Source: Planctomycetales bacterium (GTDB lineage: Bacteria > Planctomycetota > Planctomycetia > Planctomycetales > Planctomycetaceae). Taken from it: 64,000 nucleotides of DNA. The DNA lies in the NCBI GenBank assembly GCA_028285345.1, contig JANQPT010000001.1, positions 18,814 to 82,813 on the forward strand, read 5' to 3'. Positions within the stretch are counted from its first letter, which is position 1; every line of letters begins with the position of its first letter. The translations under genes were made by a program, and so were the position numbers. Positions 19,405 to 28,787 of this stretch are shown piece after piece. Under the pieces are notes generated by a model, which did not search any database, was not told where the DNA came from, and was given only the letters and a program-made list of their open reading frames with translations.

Positions 19405-21606
19405 ATGAACGCTCTCATTAAAGCCCGGCCAACGTCGCTCAATGATGAGACTCGCGCTGGGTCTCTCACACAGGTGCTCCTGATCCATCACGATGATGAG
19501 TTGCGAAACCGGCTGTCTCAGGGTTTACGCGATCTCGGCTGCCGCATCGTAACGACTGATTCGATCACATCGGCGCTAGTCCTGCTTGCTGCGACCGAGA
19601 TCGAAATGGTGTTCGCGGACGCTGAACTGCCTGAAAAGTCGACCAGCCTGCTGCTGGATCACATCAAGCAATCGTCTCCGCTCACGCCCGTTATCTTAGT
19701 GGTTCCCGGCAGCGATCCCGCCTGTGCATTGGCATTGATTCGTGCCGGTGCAATGGACGTTCTCCCGTCGGACTTCACCACCGAGCAACTGAAACAGGCT
19801 TTTGAGTCCGGATTAAGTTGCTGCCTGCTGCGGAGACAAATCCGCACCGAATCGAACCAGCGAATACAAGCCGAACGGCGGGTTACGGAGAATGAGGTCA
19901 AGCTTCGCGCGATCTTATCCTCGACCTGGGACCCCTTGCTGACAGTCGATAGCCGCGGAGTGATCGAATCGGCCAGTGAATCCGTCGAGCGCGTGTTGGG
20001 GTGGACGGTCGACGAACTGCTTGGCCAGAACGTCAGTATCCTAATGCCCGAGCCGCATCGCTCCAACCATGACGGGTATCTGCTGACCTATTTCGAAACA
20101 GGAAAGACCTCTTTGTTGGGCCGGCCTCGTGAGCTGCACGCGGTTCGTAAGGACGGATCACAGTTTCCCTGCGAAGTGACAATCTGGCGGACCGATATCC
20201 CGGGTCAAGTGTCACCGATTTTCACCGGGATCATCCGGGATACGACGAACCGAAAGCAGACGGAAGAGCTTCAAAAACTCGCTCAAGATCTGGAGATTTC
20301 CGCAGCAGCGAGCGAAATTGAGAGTGCACGGATGCGCGATCTCGCTGAAGAGTTGTCCGTCGCCCACGAGAAAGCGCAGCAGGCGGCACGCGCCAAGAGC
20401 GAGTTTTTGGCGAATATGAGCCACGAGATTCGCACACCGATGACTGCCATTCTCGGTTTCGCGGATCAATTGAGCGATCCGGATATTGATCCGACCGAGC
20501 GAAACGATATCGTCGAGATCATCCAGCGCAACGGACGGCATCTGCTCGACATAATCAACGACATTCTCGACATTTCTAAAATCGAAGCGGACCGGCTGTC
20601 GATTGAGCCGCTGGCGACACCATTGGCGCCCATGGTGAGAGACGTGATTTCGCTGCTGCAACAGCAGGCGGACGCCAAAGGCATTTCACTAATTCTCGAT
20701 TGCCCGCAAGATCTGCCGAGGATGATCCGCACGGATCCGACTCGTCTCAAGCAGGTTTTGATGAATTTGCTCGGCAATGCGGTCAAATTCACCAACGAGG
20801 GTTCTGTCACTTTAGCGGTGAGAATTCTGCCCGACTCGAGCGACGACAGCCGTCGGATTTCATTTGACATCTCGGATACCGGAATTGGCATCTCGGAAGA
20901 ACAACTGGAGAATCTGTTTGAACCATTCTCTCAGGCGGATAGCTCGATGACCCGCAAATATGGCGGGACCGGATTGGGACTGGTGATCTCGCAGAAGATC
21001 GCTCAGCACCTGGGAGGGGACCTCACCGTCACCAGCGAAATGGGAAAGGGAAGCACGTTTACTGTGGTGATCGACGCGGGAGCGCTTGACGATGAAGAGA
21101 GCGACGATCTGCCGAATTCCATCAACGAGAAGCAGCCGTCAGCCAGTTCGACTTCACCGGACGCGTCCGATCTGGCCGGTCGCAGAGTTCTGCTAGCCGA
21201 GGACGGTCTCGACAACCAAAGGCTCATTTCATTCATTCTCAAAAAGGCCGGCATCGACGTGACCCTGGTCGAAAACGGCCAGAAGGCCGTTGAGGCGGTG
21301 TCCGACGCGCTGCCGGGATCTGCTCCGTTCGAAGTCGTCCTTATGGACATGCAGATGCCTGTTATGGATGGCTATCAGGCGACCGAGAAACTGCGCAGTC
21401 TGGGGTCTCGCGTTCCCATCATCGCGCTCACCGCGCATGCGATGAGCGGCGACCGGGAAAAATGCCTCGCTGCCGGATGCAACGACTACCTGACCAAGCC
21501 GGTCGATCGGCAGTTATTGGTGAACACGATCAACTCGCTAATCGCCGACACACGACAGACTCAGGCATCCACTGCAGAAGCCGCACCGAAAGCTTCAGGC
21601 GATTAA
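19405..21606 (+). CDS. Hybrid sensor histidine kinase (pseudo-REC-PAS-HisKA-HATPase-REC)
   Basis: A 733-residue soluble kinase. Residues 23-140 are an N-terminal receiver: D72 (VFADAELPE) is present, but the usual Lys loop reads DVLPSD, so Lys is replaced and the domain may be a non-switching receiver. A PAS domain spans about 164-285, a coiled coil 285-332, and HisKA has H340 ([13 protein letters not shown]). HATPase_c carries N458, DTGIGI at 491-496 and GGTGLGL at 520-526. The C-terminal receiver has E599/D600, D648 ([10 protein letters not shown]) and K698 (YLTKP) and looks functional. No separate output partner is adjacent. The 3' end overlaps the convergent DUF1501 gene by 12 bases. Confidence 0.93.
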   Translation: MNALIKARPTSLNDETRAGSLTQVLLIHHDDELRNRLSQGLRDLGCRIVTTDSITSALVLLAATEIEMVFADAELPEKSTSLLLDHIKQSSPLTPVILVVPGSDPACALALIRAGAMDVLPSDFTTEQLKQAFESGLSCCLLRRQIRTESNQRIQAERRVTENEVKLRAILSSTWDPLLTVDSRGVIESASESVERVLGWTVDELLGQNVSILMPEPHRSNHDGYLLTYFETGKTSLLGRPRELHAVRKDGSQFPCEVTIWRTDIPGQVSPIFTGIIRDTTNRKQTEELQKLAQDLEISAAASEIESARMRDLAEELSVAHEKAQQAARAKSEFLANMSHEIRTPMTAILGFADQLSDPDIDPTERNDIVEIIQRNGRHLLDIINDILDISKIEADRLSIEPLATPLAPMVRDVISLLQQQADAKGISLILDCPQDLPRMIRTDPTRLKQVLMNLLGNAVKFTNEGSVTLAVRILPDSSDDSRRISFDISDTGIGISEEQLENLFEPFSQADSSMTRKYGGTGLGLVISQKIAQHLGGDLTVTSEMGKGSTFTVVIDAGALDDEESDDLPNSINEKQPSASSTSPDASDLAGRRVLLAEDGLDNQRLISFILKKAGIDVTLVENGQKAVEAVSDALPGSAPFEVVLMDMQMPVMDGYQATEKLRSLGSRVPIIALTAHAMSGDREKCLAAGCNDYLTKPVDRQLLVNTINSLIADTRQTQASTAEAAPKASGD

Positions 21607-23034
21607 TTCGCGGACGATTTCGCCGTGCACGTCCGTCAGCCGGAAGTACCGGCCCTGGAACTTGAAGGTCAGTTTCTCATGATCGATTCCCAGGCAGTGC
21701 AGCATCGTGGCGTGCAAATCGTACACGTGAACCGGCTTGTCGGTAATGTTGTAGCAGTAGTCGTCGGTCTCGCCGTAGGTGATGCCGCCCTTGATGCCGC
21801 CGCCGGCGAGCCAGATTGAAAAGCAGCGCGGGTGGTGATCGCGGCCGTAGTCCTCGGCGGTCAGCTTGCCCTGACAATAGACCGTGCGGCCGAACTCACC
21901 TCCCCAGACGACGAGCGTGTCCTCCAACAATCCCCGTTGTTTCAGATCCGTGATGAGTGCCGCCGAGGCTTGATCGGTCGCCGCGCATTGCTTGCCGATC
22001 GCTTCAGGAAGATTGACATGCTGATCCCAGCCGCGATGAAACAGCTGGATAAATCGAACTCCCCGCTCGGCCAGCCGCCGCGCTAGCAGGCAGTTCGCGG
22101 CGTAGGTTCCCGGCTTTTTCGAATCCTCACCGTACAACTCAAAGATGTGCTGCGGCTCGGCGGAAACGTCGGTCAACTCCGGTACTGAGGTCTGCATCCG
22201 ATACGCCAATTCGTACTGCGCGATCCGGGTCGCAATCTCCGGATCGCCGAACTCGTCCAGTTTGAGGCGATTCAATTGGGCCAAGTCATCCAACATCCGC
22301 CGCCGCGTGCCGTTGTCGACGCCGTCAGGATTGGACAGAAACAACACCGGATCGCCGACAGAGCGGAACTTGACGCCTTGGTAGCGTGTGGGCAAGAAGC
22401 CGCTGCCCCAGAGCCTGTCGTACAGCGGTTGTCCGCCGTCTCCGGAGACCATCGTCACAAATGCCGGCAGATCTCGGTTGTCGCTCCCCAAGCCGTACGA
22501 CAGCCAGGACCCCATACTGGGCCGCCCGGCCAACTGTGCGCCCGTCTGAAAAAACGTGATCGCGGGATCGTGGTTGACCGCTTTGGTATTCAGCGTGCGA
22601 ATGATGCAGAGGTCGTCGGCAATCTTGGCGGTGTGCGGAAGCAATTCGCTCAGTTCTTGGCCGCTCTGTCCGTGTTTGGCAAATTTGAATTTGCTCGGCG
22701 CGACTGGAAAACTTGCCTGCCGCGACGTCATTCCGGTTAGCCGCTGCCCGCGGCGTATCGAATCGGGCAGTTCGCTGCCCCGCAGATCGTTCAAAGTGGG
22801 CTTATAGTCGAACAGATCCATCTGTGAGGGACCGCCCGATTGAAACAGATAAATCACCCGCTTCGCTTTCGGAGCGAAGTTGGGAAATCCCGGCAGTCCA
22901 CCGTGGGCTTGACTATCGGCGGCCCGCGACTCGTTCATCAGGGACGCCAAGGCGGCGACGCCGATCCCCGCCGCGGAACGGCCGAAAAAATACCGTCGCG
23001 ACTGTTGCTGTGCGAAGATGTCCTGAATGCTCAT
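21595..23034 (-). CDS. DUF1501 (sulfatase-like) exported protein
   Basis: A 479-residue DUF1501 protein of the alkaline-phosphatase superfamily type, abundant in planctomycetes, with unproven activity. The N-terminus carries a Tat signal ([14 protein letters not shown], residues 12-25), so it is exported folded. Family motifs include [50 protein letters not shown] and a C-terminal [18 protein letters not shown] block. ATG 23034 is 13 bases after the stop of another DUF1501 gene on the same strand, with AAGGGGG as ribosome-binding site, so the two form an operon. No DUF1549/1553 partner is adjacent. Confidence 0.92.
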   Translation of the reverse strand: MSIQDIFAQQQSRRYFFGRSAAGIGVAALASLMNESRAADSQAHGGLPGFPNFAPKAKRVIYLFQSGGPSQMDLFDYKPTLNDLRGSELPDSIRRGQRLTGMTSRQASFPVAPSKFKFAKHGQSGQELSELLPHTAKIADDLCIIRTLNTKAVNHDPAITFFQTGAQLAGRPSMGSWLSYGLGSDNRDLPAFVTMVSGDGGQPLYDRLWGSGFLPTRYQGVKFRSVGDPVLFLSNPDGVDNGTRRRMLDDLAQLNRLKLDEFGDPEIATRIAQYELAYRMQTSVPELTDVSAEPQHIFELYGEDSKKPGTYAANCLLARRLAERGVRFIQLFHRGWDQHVNLPEAIGKQCAATDQASAALITDLKQRGLLEDTLVVWGGEFGRTVYCQGKLTAEDYGRDHHPRCFSIWLAGGGIKGGITYGETDDYCYNITDKPVHVYDLHATMLHCLGIDHEKLTFKFQGRYFRLTDVHGEIVRELIA

Positions 23035-23047
23035 GAGCGATGCCCCC

Positions 23048-24409
23048 TTACATCAACCCGGCGATTGGTTCGCCGTGCGGCAGAATTGATATCGGGCGGC
23101 CGGCGAAATCAACAAACTGCCGATGGTAGTCGACCCCCAAATGGCGATAGATCGTCGCCAACAGGTCTTGCGGCGAATGCGGAGATTCGACTGGGTAGGC
23201 CGCCTTGGTATCGGTCTTTCCGATCACACGCCCCATCTGTAGATTGCCGCCCGAAATGAGCGCCGTGTAGGCGTTCGGCCAATGGTCTCGTCCGATGGAG
23301 TTGTTCGGCGGCCCAGTGCGGATGCGCGGCGTTCTGCCGAATTCACCGACGACGACCACCATTATCCGCTTGTTCAGCCCGCGGTCCCAAATGTCCTCAA
23401 TCAGCCGGCTCAGCGCCTGATCAAAGTAGGGCAACCGTGTCCGCATGTATTTTGCAAAATGCCCCGGCCGACCGGCGTTGCCTGGATGATCGTCCCAATT
23501 CGTGAACTCCGGACCGCGCTTGGGCGAGTTCATCATTAGACTGACGACGGCAGTTCCCGCCTCCGCCAAACGCCGAGCCAACAGGAACGATTGCCCCCAC
23601 ATGTTGCGGCCGTATTGGTCACGGAGCTTGTCCGGTTCCTGCTTGATATCAAACGCGGCCGCGACCTCCGGTTTGGCCAGCATTTCGAATGCCTGCCGGC
23701 GAAACTCGTCTGTTCCTTCCAGCGACTGCTGCAAGTCCAAATCCGCGCGAAAGCGGTCAAACTGTTCCAGTAGTGCCTTGCGATCATCGAGACCGCGTTC
23801 CTGCAACTGTGGCGCTACTTTCAACTCCGGCGGCGCAAAGTTTTTGTTGTTCGGATCACCGACGACGAACGGTTTCTGTGCCACTCCCAAATAGGTCGGC
23901 CGCGTGAAATAAAACTGCGACGGCGTGCTCACAAATTGCGGCATCCGCGACGGGTGCAGGCCGCGCACCCGTGAGACGATGCTCCCGAAATCAGGATGTT
24001 CGCTCTTCGATTGCGACGTCGGGTCGAGCTGCGAGGGCCGTTTGCCTGTGCAAACAATAATGCCCCCGTCGCTATGAATCGCGACATCATGATTCAGCGA
24101 GCGAACCAGCGAAAACTTGTCGGCGAGCTTTGCCTGCAAAGGAAAGTGCTCGCAAATCTCCATACCCGGCACGACGGTGGGAATCGCGTGAAACATGCTC
24201 CGCGTTTCCACCGGAGCATGCGGCTTGAGGTCGTAGGTCTCCAGCTGCGAGGGTCCGCCGTGCAAATAACAGAGGATCACCGAAGTATCGAGCTTGGTTG
24301 TGCCCGCTGCGGCGCGGCCGACGGTGATATCCGCGAGCGACGCTCCGCCCAGCGCCAACCCACCGACGCGCAAGAACTCTCTCCGGTTGACCGGTCCGGC
24401 ACAACGCAT
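23048..24409 (-). CDS. DUF1501 (sulfatase-like) exported protein, first of a tandem pair
   Basis: A 453-residue DUF1501 protein. It has a Tat signal [15 protein letters not shown] (residues 8-22), [49 protein letters not shown] and a C-terminal [21 protein letters not shown] block. These match the longer-ring type (with FWN-like text) more than the downstream partner, so the pair are diverged relatives, not a recent duplication. ATG 24409 is chosen over 24487 because AGGAAAG precedes it and it places the Tat motif at the N-terminus. It leads a two-gene operon. The substrate is unknown; sulfated or phosphorylated polymers are a guess from the fold. Confidence 0.92.
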   Translation of the reverse strand: MRCAGPVNRREFLRVGGLALGGASLADITVGRAAAGTTKLDTSVILCYLHGGPSQLETYDLKPHAPVETRSMFHAIPTVVPGMEICEHFPLQAKLADKFSLVRSLNHDVAIHSDGGIIVCTGKRPSQLDPTSQSKSEHPDFGSIVSRVRGLHPSRMPQFVSTPSQFYFTRPTYLGVAQKPFVVGDPNNKNFAPPELKVAPQLQERGLDDRKALLEQFDRFRADLDLQQSLEGTDEFRRQAFEMLAKPEVAAAFDIKQEPDKLRDQYGRNMWGQSFLLARRLAEAGTAVVSLMMNSPKRGPEFTNWDDHPGNAGRPGHFAKYMRTRLPYFDQALSRLIEDIWDRGLNKRIMVVVVGEFGRTPRIRTGPPNNSIGRDHWPNAYTALISGGNLQMGRVIGKTDTKAAYPVESPHSPQDLLATIYRHLGVDYHRQFVDFAGRPISILPHGEPIAGLM

Positions 24410-24518
24410 GACGGCTTTCCTGATGATCCATTCAAGGAACGAAAAACTTTGTCGTCCATCGTACCTCATCGGCCCAAATATCGGCAAGTCTTGATGTGAA
24501 GTTACGCGCAGCGTGCTT

Positions 24519-24652
24519 CGTAGGGTCCGCTGTGCGGACCGTTTTCGTTATGTCTACGCGGCGCAAGCCACGGCCACTCACCCAAGGTCGAATCGTGAAC
24601 GTTCAGCAGCGAGATGCGAATCTTCGCGACGGTCCGCACAGCGGACCCTACG
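24519..24652. repeat. 134-bp element with perfect 24-bp inverted ends
   Basis: The 24 bases at 24519-24542 are the exact reverse complement of those at 24629-24652. Each end contains an inner palindrome (GGTCCGC-TGT-GCGGACC), so each can form its own hairpin as well as pair with the other. The 86-base middle has no supported gene. The layout is that of a small non-autonomous mobile element or a stable intergenic stem. No target duplication is obvious at the edges. It lies between a leftward DUF1501 gene and a rightward hydrolase gene. Confidence 0.8.
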
Positions 24653-24752
24653 GCGAGTGGAGCGATTGCTCGCCTTTTTGCAGTCGAGCACGCTATACTA
24701 AGCCACCGCAAAAATTGGTTGCGCCATTCGATTGATTTGAGGTAACACGCCG

Positions 24753-25679
24753 ATGAGAAGACCCCCGCGCCGGATTGTTGTTTTACTGACTGTGACTCTG
24801 TTGTTATCCGCCGGCGGATTCGCCGCTGGTTGGTTTAAGCCGACGGAAACCACCGTCACCAAATTGGCTCCAGGCATCTTCTTTCGCAAAACGCAGACCA
24901 AGCCGCAATTCATTGGCTGTAATCAGGGCTGGGTGGTCTTTAAGGACTTCGTGCTGGTCATCGATGCGAACTTTCCCAATCAGGCAGAGGAAGTCACTAA
25001 GCTGATCAAACAACAGACCGACAAACCAATCCGCTACGTGTTTGACACGCACTACCACGGCGACCACGCCGATGGAAACATGATTTACACAGCGCAAGGC
25101 GCAACGGCGATCGCTTCGGAAAATAGTCGGCAACTCTTCGAAACCAAGGGCATTGCCGGGTTCCGCAAATCTCAACAGGAGAAACCGGCCGAGTACGGAA
25201 GTCTCAAGTATGAACAGCCGTCGCTATTGTTTCCGCGCAAAATGGTGATCGATGACGGCACGCAGCGGGTGGAGTTGATTCACTTCGGCCACGCCCACAC
25301 TGCGGGCGACGCGGTCGCCTGGCTGCCCGAGCATGGCATCCTTTTCTCCGGCGACGCGTGCGTAAACGGCGCATTTAATTACACGGGCGACAGCGACACC
25401 GAGAGCTGGATTGGCGTGCTCACCGAAATGCAAAAGCTGCCGATCAAAAAGATCGCCCCCGGCCACGGTGAAGCAACCGACAAAAGTTTGCTGGCGACGC
25501 AGAAGCGATACTTTGTCGAATTGCGGGAAGCCATCCAAGCCGCGATCAATGACGGAAAGACGCTCGAGCAAATCAAGAAGTCGATCAGCCTGCCGTTCTA
25601 CGAACAGTGGACGGGCGTGGATGTGAAAGAACGGACTGAGAACATTGAATTCGTCTACGGTGAGTTGACCAAGAAGTAG
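24753..25679 (+). CDS. Metallo-beta-lactamase-fold hydrolase, exported or membrane-anchored
   Basis: A 308-residue MBL-fold protein with an N-terminal hydrophobic segment (residues 8-26) serving as signal peptide or anchor. Zinc ligands are intact: H100, H102, D104 and H105 in THYHGDHADG, H182 (GHAHTAGD), D201 (SGDAC) and H238 (APGHGE). The family covers beta-lactamases, thioesterases and the PQQ-linked relay hydrolases; the GHAHTAGDAV and FSGDACVNG text is close to that last type, but the substrate is not clear. ATG 24753 follows GAGG (GAGGTAACACGCCG). The C-terminal 60 residues are helical. It is followed 44 bases later by a PLP-enzyme gene on the same strand. Confidence 0.88.
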   Translation: MRRPPRRIVVLLTVTLLLSAGGFAAGWFKPTETTVTKLAPGIFFRKTQTKPQFIGCNQGWVVFKDFVLVIDANFPNQAEEVTKLIKQQTDKPIRYVFDTHYHGDHADGNMIYTAQGATAIASENSRQLFETKGIAGFRKSQQEKPAEYGSLKYEQPSLLFPRKMVIDDGTQRVELIHFGHAHTAGDAVAWLPEHGILFSGDACVNGAFNYTGDSDTESWIGVLTEMQKLPIKKIAPGHGEATDKSLLATQKRYFVELREAIQAAINDGKTLEQIKKSISLPFYEQWTGVDVKERTENIEFVYGELTKK

Positions 25680-25723
25680 CGAAGTTCGCCGGCTGCGAAC
25701 GCGGATTCGCGCACGTCAAATCT

Positions 25724-27244
25724 ATGAGTCTGTTTGCCCCTTTGTTGAAGACCCCTCTCTGCGCGCCCGATGACCTAGGCCGCCCGATTCCGGATTCGCC
25801 GCACGCGGTCTCGGTCTGCCTGCCTACGTGGCGGGACAACGTCGGCTATGAAAAGCAGGAGCCGCGCGTCACCTCGCAGATGAACAACGGTTATCCCCGC
25901 TTTGTGTATCACCACTTGTGCCGCGAGCTGTTTGCCGTTTGTGAAGAGCGATTTGCCGACGAACACGAGTCCTGTCTGGCATTTCCGACGACGGCTGCGG
26001 CACGACATTTCGCGGATTTCTTTGCGGAGCAGTCCGGAACCGCGGCGCGAATCTGTGACGTCGGCCATCACGGGGTGCAAGCGGTCTGCTTTCCCACCGA
26101 TCAGGCCGACATTGCCAAAGCCGCTTGGCAACACCTGGGCGAAGGCGTGACTTCGCGGCTCGCTGAAGCGTGCCTGCAGCAGCGGTCGGCCCCTCTCGAC
26201 GAGGGCGAATCAGCCAAGACCGCCGTGCGAAATAGGGTCGCCGAGGCCGCTGACGCCGCTGTGGAGGACGTGTTTCTGTTTCCTTGCGGGATGACAGCAA
26301 TTTACGCCGTCTACCGGGCGGTTGTGGGGCTGCTGCCGGATCGCCCGACGGTTCAGTTCGGCTTTCCCTACGTCGACACGCTGAAAATCCTGCAAAAGTG
26401 CGGCAGCGGAACCCACTTCTATCCTCACGGCAATCGAGAGGAACTGGAACAACTCGAAGCGATTCTAAAGAAGGAAGCCGTGAGTGGCATCTTCACCGAA
26501 TTTCCCTCCAACCCGCTGCTGCGAAGTCCTGATCTTCGCCGGTTGTCGTCGCTCGCCCGGCGGCATCGAGCTCCACTAATCGTTGACGACACGCTGGCCA
26601 CTTTCGTCAATGCCGATTTGCTGCCGGTTGCTGACGCTGTCTGTTCCAGCCTGACAAAATTCTTCTCCGGCGTCGGAGACGTCGCCGCTGGATCGGTCGT
26701 GCTCAATCCGCAAGGCGCTTTTTATCAAGATCTCGCCCAACAGTTGCGCGACGCGGATGACCTGCTGTGGTGCGAGGACGCGATCGCGTTGGAGCGGAAT
26801 TCGCGTGACTTCGTGATGCGGGTCGAGCAGATCAACCGCAACGCCGAGCGACTCGCCAATTATTTGCAGAATCACGAACGAGTGGCTGCCGTCTACTATC
26901 CCAAATACCAGACGCCGGATGAGTATCGCGTGTTCATGAAACCGGGTGGGGGCTACGGTGGACTGCTGTCGATTGATCTCGTGAATCCCGCGGAAAATGC
27001 CCCCCGATTCTTCGACGCGCTCCGCGTGTGTAAGGGACCGAATCTCGGCACGAATTATACACTTGTTTGTCCCTACACCGTATTAGCGCATTACCACGAA
27101 CTCGAATTTGCGGAAGCGTGTGGGGTCTCGCGGTATCTGATTCGAATCTCGGTCGGACTGGAAGACGCCGATGACCTGATCGGCCGGTTCAAAGATGCGT
27201 TGCAAACTGTCGAGGGTGACTCAGCGAGTGCCTCCACGCCTTGA
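25724..27244 (+). CDS. PLP-dependent Cys/Met metabolism enzyme, Str2-like
   Basis: A 506-residue fold-type I PLP enzyme of the cystathionine gamma-synthase/lyase family. The likely Schiff-base lysine is K312 (SSLTKFFSG), the cofactor-ring Asp lies in LIVDDT (about 286-290), and FPCGMTAIYA near 186-195 matches the phosphate-binding turn. An extra N-terminal region of about 170 residues makes it longer than bacterial MetB (about 380-400); this, with the overall text, resembles fungal Str2-type cystathionine gamma-synthases. The inferred reaction is cystathionine formation from cysteine and an activated homoserine. ATG 25724 has no strong ribosome-binding site. It may be co-transcribed with the upstream hydrolase. 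Confidence 0.82.
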   Translation: MSLFAPLLKTPLCAPDDLGRPIPDSPHAVSVCLPTWRDNVGYEKQEPRVTSQMNNGYPRFVYHHLCRELFAVCEERFADEHESCLAFPTTAAARHFADFFAEQSGTAARICDVGHHGVQAVCFPTDQADIAKAAWQHLGEGVTSRLAEACLQQRSAPLDEGESAKTAVRNRVAEAADAAVEDVFLFPCGMTAIYAVYRAVVGLLPDRPTVQFGFPYVDTLKILQKCGSGTHFYPHGNREELEQLEAILKKEAVSGIFTEFPSNPLLRSPDLRRLSSLARRHRAPLIVDDTLATFVNADLLPVADAVCSSLTKFFSGVGDVAAGSVVLNPQGAFYQDLAQQLRDADDLLWCEDAIALERNSRDFVMRVEQINRNAERLANYLQNHERVAAVYYPKYQTPDEYRVFMKPGGGYGGLLSIDLVNPAENAPRFFDALRVCKGPNLGTNYTLVCPYTVLAHYHELEFAEACGVSRYLIRISVGLEDADDLIGRFKDALQTVEGDSASASTP

Positions 27245-27406
27245 GTAACGAATCAATTGAACGCTTGCTGGCTTGGATGGGTCGATTGACGGCAGCAGAT
27301 TGGCCACGCGGTGAAATGGATCGCGACCGCTTGAGGCGCTGCTACAGCAAGCTATCGCGACTCTGTAATTCGCGTGTGAATTTGAAAACCCATAAACGAT
27401 CGCGAC

Positions 27407-28090
27407 TCATGCAGCTTGGACCCGTTTTCGCCGCCATCCGTAGCCAACCAGGACGAGGCCGCCGATGGTGAGAAGGGCGAATGTGGAAGGTTCCGGCACG
27501 GGGTTCTCACAAATCGTCTTCACTTGCACCCAAAGAATCTCGTCGAAATTCCCATTGAGTCCTGGGAAATCGAGACTGATCGTTTCTGAGTCGGGCTGAG
27601 GAAATATATCCCAGGTCATCTGAATTATCGAGGTAAAACCATTACTATCCGGCAGGACGGCAGCTCCTGTAACCGTTACACCGACATTAGGATCCGTCAG
27701 TTGGGGCCATAGAGCTGCGTTGAATTGAGCACCTGCATTCTGAGGTAGAGCCACGTTTGGAAAAGGCGGGTTCATCCCATGGATGGCCTCAGGGTTGATT
27801 CCCATTTCAAACCAAACGTGTTTGACGTTCAGAGGATTCGCAGAGTTCTCAACGGTAATCGAATGCGTCTGTCCGTCATAACTAAAATTGGAACCCGAGA
27901 AATCCATCGTAAAATCTTCCAAAGCCGTGTCTTGGAACGATACTACGACTGGAGAGACCCCATTAGGGTATGTGGTCTGGTCGGCCATCGGCAACGGCGT
28001 GCCGCTCACCACAAAACCTGCAACTGCCGGTGTCAGGTCAATAAAAAGAACTGAACTCAACACCAGTAATCCACAGCACAATTTGCGCAT
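27407..28090 (-). CDS. PEP-CTERM sorting-domain protein
   Basis: A 227-residue exported protein with a signal peptide (hydrophobic residues 5-23, ending AVAG) and a C-terminal PEP-CTERM tail: VPEPSTFALLTIGGL, a short hydrophobic helix and a basic end (YGWRRKR). Such proteins are processed by an exosortase and delivered to the surface or extracellular matrix. The middle is beta-rich with no domain I recognise. ATG 28090 is preceded by GGGAGGGAAGAG, a strong ribosome-binding site. It stands alone; no exosortase gene is in the window. Confidence 0.9.
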   Translation of the reverse strand: MRKLCCGLLVLSSVLFIDLTPAVAGFVVSGTPLPMADQTTYPNGVSPVVVSFQDTALEDFTMDFSGSNFSYDGQTHSITVENSANPLNVKHVWFEMGINPEAIHGMNPPFPNVALPQNAGAQFNAALWPQLTDPNVGVTVTGAAVLPDSNGFTSIIQMTWDIFPQPDSETISLDFPGLNGNFDEILWVQVKTICENPVPEPSTFALLTIGGLVLVGYGWRRKRVQAA

Positions 28091-28260
28091 GACTCTTCCC
28101 TCCCAATTTTTGAACCGAAGGCGTTTGTGGACAGACGTTGATTATTGAGCGGTTAGAAGCGGGGTGGGAGAGCGCGTCGAGCAACGCAAAGCGGTTGGAG
28201 ATGGGGGCATGACCGCAGCTCATGTTGGTCCTCATCTTTAGTAAGGCCCGCGCGGTAAAC

Positions 28261-28297
28261 CCAAGTCGTCATGCTCTAACTTAGAGCGTCGACTTGG
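28261..28297. other. Strong intergenic hairpin
   Basis: CCAAGTCG (28261-28268) pairs with CGACTTGG (28290-28297), and GCTCTAA (28273-28279) pairs with TTAGAGC (28281-28287). Only a two-base bulge and a wobble pair separate the stems, so 37 bases form nearly one long hairpin with a one-base loop. No T-run follows on either strand, so it is not a normal terminator. It lies 171 bases upstream of the PEP-CTERM start and could be an operator, a mobile-element end or an RNA fold. Confidence 0.55.
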
Positions 28298-28392
28298 TGT
28301 CTATTAATGTCCTATGCAGCGACAAATTCAAGAAAAATATCGTCCGATTTCCTAAATCCAGTACTAACCCTAGGAATACTTCGCGAGACGCG

Positions 28393-28483
28393 ACAACTGG
28401 TTTCAAAACCCATTGAGGGGTGTCGCGGTCGCTTGTACGTCACTGTATCGAACAAGCGGAACCGGGTTTTGCAACCGGTTCTA
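28393..28483. repeat. 91-bp palindromic dispersed element, copy A
   Basis: This matches copy B (46186-46276) over exactly 91 bases at about 75 percent identity with no gap. Outer arms AACTGGTTTCAAAACCC (left) and the complement of GGGTTTTGCAACCGGTT (right) pair with two mismatches. The inner stem CGCTTGT (28430-28436) pairs with ACAAGCG (28452-28458). In copy B the fourth inner pair is C-G instead of T-A, a compensatory change. The - strand is open through the element and encodes a short peptide pattern (GFETSCR) shared by both copies, probably a by-product of the repeat. Confidence 0.8.
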
Positions 28484-28611
28484 AACAAGAAAGGCTCCCG
28501 CAATCAGACATCCCGTTCCGCAGACACTCGGTTATGATCTTTGACTAGCCGCCAACTCAGTGCGCCACGAGCAGCATTAACCAGCAGAGGTCTCGACGGA
28601 GAACGGAGAAT

Positions 28612-28640
28612 AAAAAAAACGCCGACGCATAACGCCGACG
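28612..28640 (-). terminator. Rho-independent terminator, minus strand only
   Basis: Read on the - strand, CGTCGGCG (28640-28633), a five-base loop (TTATG) and a second CGTCGGCG (28627-28620) are followed by eight T (28619-28612). In RNA the two direct repeats pair as an eight-base stem with two G-U wobbles. On the + strand the same bases cannot pair, so the signal is directional. It lies about 150 bases downstream of the DUF1501 gene ending at 28788, the only - strand gene it can serve. Confidence 0.7.
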
Positions 28641-28787
28641 GTTCGAAGTGTTTGAACTTGCTCTCAATCCGGAGCTTGGAATTAAGCAAATCTGTAATTT
28701 GAATCTTGTCAGTTGGCCCTAGTTCGAAACCCCTACTGAGTGTTCTTCTCCGCGCCCACTCTGCCGCCTTGGAATGCTAGAAATCTT

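Noticed and set aside
27241..27471. 76-codon frame starting TTG across the stop of the PLP-enzyme gene
   Set aside because: No ribosome-binding site of its own, runs into the end of the convergent PEP-CTERM gene, no family seen; the first half looks slightly protein-like, so this is not certain.
28312..28503. 63-codon - strand frame with GFETSCR peptide
   Set aside because: Translation of palindromic element copy A, with no ribosome-binding site.
28620..28640. CGCCGACG direct repeat as a possible CRISPR or iteron
   Set aside because: Only two copies with a five-base gap; explained as the stem of a terminator on the - strand.
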